Source: Phlegmacium glaucopus (taxonomy: Eukaryota > Basidiomycota > Agaricomycetes > Agaricales > Cortinariaceae). From it: a stretch of 64,000 nucleotides of DNA. A program made the position numbers and the translations under genes. The stretch lies in NCBI GenBank assembly GCA_015039465.1, contig MU129986.1, forward strand, positions 1 through 64,000, written 5' to 3'. The notes beneath the pieces are model-generated. The model was not told where the DNA came from. It saw only the letters and a list, made by a program, of their open reading frames with translations, and did no database searches. Positions 62,199 through 64,000 of this stretch are shown in pieces (positions within the stretch are counted from its first letter, which is position 1; the number at the start of each line of letters is the position of its first letter).

Positions 62199-63431
62199 TT
62201 ACACAACATTATTCACTCCATCCTCTTCTGTCCTCGTTAAATGAAATTCTGTAAACTCCGGCGTATTTTCGTTTGTGTATAGAACACGGGGTTGACCATA
62301 GGTAGAGACATCGAAACTGCTGGTTAAGAAAGGATTGGGCCAAAAAATGAAGTAGGAAAGGAACGCCGATAGTATCCCAATGAAGCTACCGACAATGACG
62401 TCTTCTTTGTGGTGTCTCTGTTCATTGTATACTGAATGATTAAAAACCTTTATAAGAGGATGTATGAAACTGACATAGTCTTGAAGACGCGTCAAAGCAA
62501 CATGACTCGCCCAAAATAAAGGGAAGAGTGTTATAAGAAACACCATCATCCGACTGGAATAGCGATTGCGAGGTGCTTTCGGAAGACTGAAGCACCACGC
62601 CGCTGTCTGACCAGCTATCCAAAGGGAAAGAAACATCATACCCGAGAATGCTGTGGATGAATGCCCAGAGGGAAATGATTGTCGTCCACCAAGAATGTAC
62701 TCCTTTGTCCTGTAGATTTATCAGATTTTGAGAAAGGATGAGACGAGGATTATGGAACATACCCCGTGCACTCCGCGGCAATTTCTTCCCACTTGCATGT
62801 AGCAAGAAAATCCGGCCGTAGTCGACCTGGTAGATTACAGCGATTCAACAAAGGCGATCACATTGTTTCAACCGGAAGGGATATTCTAACCCACGCTGTT
62901 TTTCAGAGCTCTCGTCACGAGTTGAGCGAGGCCGCTAGTCTATCTCAGTAAATAAAACGGGCGCAACTGTGAGATTCGGGGTGGCGTACAGTGCAGTACA
63001 CAAGCCAATTGTTCCATGATGAATTACGAACAGTGATTTCCGAAACCAAATGACGAAGATGGTGGTAAACGGAACGAGTAGTGCGATGGCGTAGTTTAGA
63101 GATGAGCTGACTCTGGACCATCAGGTTAAAAGAGTAGAGTAAGTAATGAGGGAAGATTAGGAAGGGTTCAATCGTACTGGCTTTTCTTGTGAGGATGGCT
63201 TATTAATGGATCCGAAATGGAAAAATCGCGCTTGTATACTGGCAAGGCAGATACCAACATTGATAGCAGCCAAATTGTTCCAACAACTACCCTAAAATTT
63301 GACCATGATGATAAGCCTCACGAGAAAGCGTTCAAGTTTCGCTCGTACCAATCTGTCAGGTATGATGCATGGAACCAATCCAACGCATCACGTCCAAAGT
63401 AGCGACGAATGGTATCCTTGAGTCGAGACAT
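62199..63431 (-). CDS. PAP2-family lipid phosphate phosphatase (Dpp1/Lpp1 type)
   Basis: Integral membrane enzyme that dephosphorylates diacylglycerol pyrophosphate, phosphatidate and lysophosphatidate. It starts MSRLKDTIRRYFGRDALDWF at 63431; an exon with WLLSMLVSALPVYKRDF; SSLNYAIALLVPFTTIFVIWF; IHHGTIG; then motif 1 K-NSVGRL-RP, FLATCKWEE, motif 2 FPSGHSSTAFSG, membrane helices, and motif 3 TRLQDY-R-H-HKE-D followed by VIVGSFIGI. All three phosphatase motifs are intact. It ends NNVV at 62199. Introns are short and were joined in phase by motif continuity; exon borders near 63.0-63.3 kb are approximate. It is head-to-head with the next gene (211 bp). Confidence 0.85.
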
Positions 63432-63642
63432 AGCAATGTAGTTCTAATATAGGTTAACAAGGCAGAGTGCCGCAGCCAACGTACTGTAGCTACGGTAACT
63501 TGAATGCACTTCTTAATTGGGTGTATTTGGCTCCGCGTGATAGGCGTATATACCCAATCACATGATAAGTAATACCTAGAAATCAGATGTCAATGGTAAA
63601 CAGATGTCAATAACGCGTTCTATCCACTAATTTTACACCACG

Positions 63643-64000
63643 ATGGCGAAGGAAAAGCCAAGTAAATCGCGACCTCAAGGTCAAAAACCTATCACCTCTT
63701 TTTTCGGCGGATCGAAGAAAAAGGTTGAAGAACCATCAGATACTGAACTAGCATCCGAATCCGCGAATGACACTCAAGCTGAAGCTGACGAAGATGTTTC
63801 GATGCCAGAAGACCATTCGTCAGACGTGGACATGGACGCGTCCACAACAAGCAAGAAACCCTCAAAGTCTAATGCTCCAGATACCTCCGATCTACCACCT
63901 ATAAACGAGATTCCTGCCATCTTTCACGATTTGGTTAGTCGGATTCCCGAAATAAAACAAGTTGCAGAACACGTCGCTGGTCGAAAGTTACGCGTAGCAA
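63643..64000 (+). CDS. N-terminus of a PIP-box protein, cut by the window edge (candidate DNA methyltransferase-like)
   Basis: ATG 63643 opens a frame that stays open to the last base (119 codons). Residues 14-21 are QKPITSFF, a textbook PCNA-interacting PIP box (Q-x-x-I-x-x-F-F). An acidic/Ser-rich linker follows, then a folded-looking part (INEIPAIFHDLVSRIPEIKQ, VAEHVAGRKLRVA). The edge falls where a GRKLRVA strand could start an AdoMet-binding fold, as in the C5-methyltransferase/DNMT5-like proteins of fungi; that last step is a guess from a few residues. Other PCNA partners are possible. Confidence 0.6.
   Translation, partial: MAKEKPSKSRPQGQKPITSFFGGSKKKVEEPSDTELASESANDTQAEADEDVSMPEDHSSDVDMDASTTSKKPSKSNAPDTSDLPPINEIPAIFHDLVSRIPEIKQVAEHVAGRKLRVA

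Overview
The window is nuclear DNA of a filamentous fungus, almost certainly an Agaricomycete (Basidiomycota). The evidence is dense spliceosomal introns of about 45-60 bp in nearly every gene, a fungal gene set (Zn2Cys6 regulator, Are2-type sterol acyltransferase, Hrt3 F-box protein, Cox9, Pet117), and several protein families I know only from mushroom genomes. I cannot name the species.

There are two compartments. Bases 1 to about 28.7 kb are AT-rich, repeat-rich and nearly free of housekeeping genes. They hold short tandem repeats, a clean 121-bp foldback (6869-7200), a decayed CACTA-type transposase gene (8550-12297) split by a 370-bp hairpin MITE (11533-11902), a TE-companion-type gene (about 13.3-15.6 kb), two small hypothetical genes, a WD40-repeat gene with a truncated tandem copy (20.4-23.7 kb), and a mushroom-specific hypothetical gene with an in-frame stop (24.3-27.0 kb). 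Scattered here is a family of tiny palindromes with a constant core (TGGTTGCCCYA or its complement) and different, self-complementary arms in each copy.

Bases 28.7-64 kb are gene-dense. In order: sterol O-acyltransferase (+), Hrt3 F-box protein (-), DnaJ/DUF1977 ER co-chaperone (+), cytochrome c oxidase subunit Cox9/VIIa (-), PP2A B55 subunit Cdc55 (+), RED-like spliceosome factor (+), ZW10/Dsl1 tether (-), CDF zinc transporter (+), Zn2Cys6 transcription factor (+), RFC3 clamp-loader subunit (-), ubiquitin-eS31 fusion (+), F-box/LRR-like protein (-), Pet117 (-), CID-domain RNA polymerase II-binding protein (+), PAP2 lipid phosphatase (-), and the start of a PIP-box protein (+) that runs off the right edge. 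Two genes (Cox9, 59 aa; Pet117, 79 aa) are split over short exons and had to be assembled by hand.

No operon logic applies. Five pairs are head-to-head across 150-300 bp (Hrt3/DnaJ, Cox9/Cdc55, RFC3/ubiquitin, Pet117/CID, PAP2/PIP-box), which suggests shared bidirectional promoters. The most interesting observations are the constant-core palindromes, the CpG-transition-dominated divergence of the WD40 copies (a sign of cytosine methylation), a run of four exons of 14-25 nt in the zinc transporter, and the MITE insertion whose conceptual removal puts the transposase reading frame back in register.
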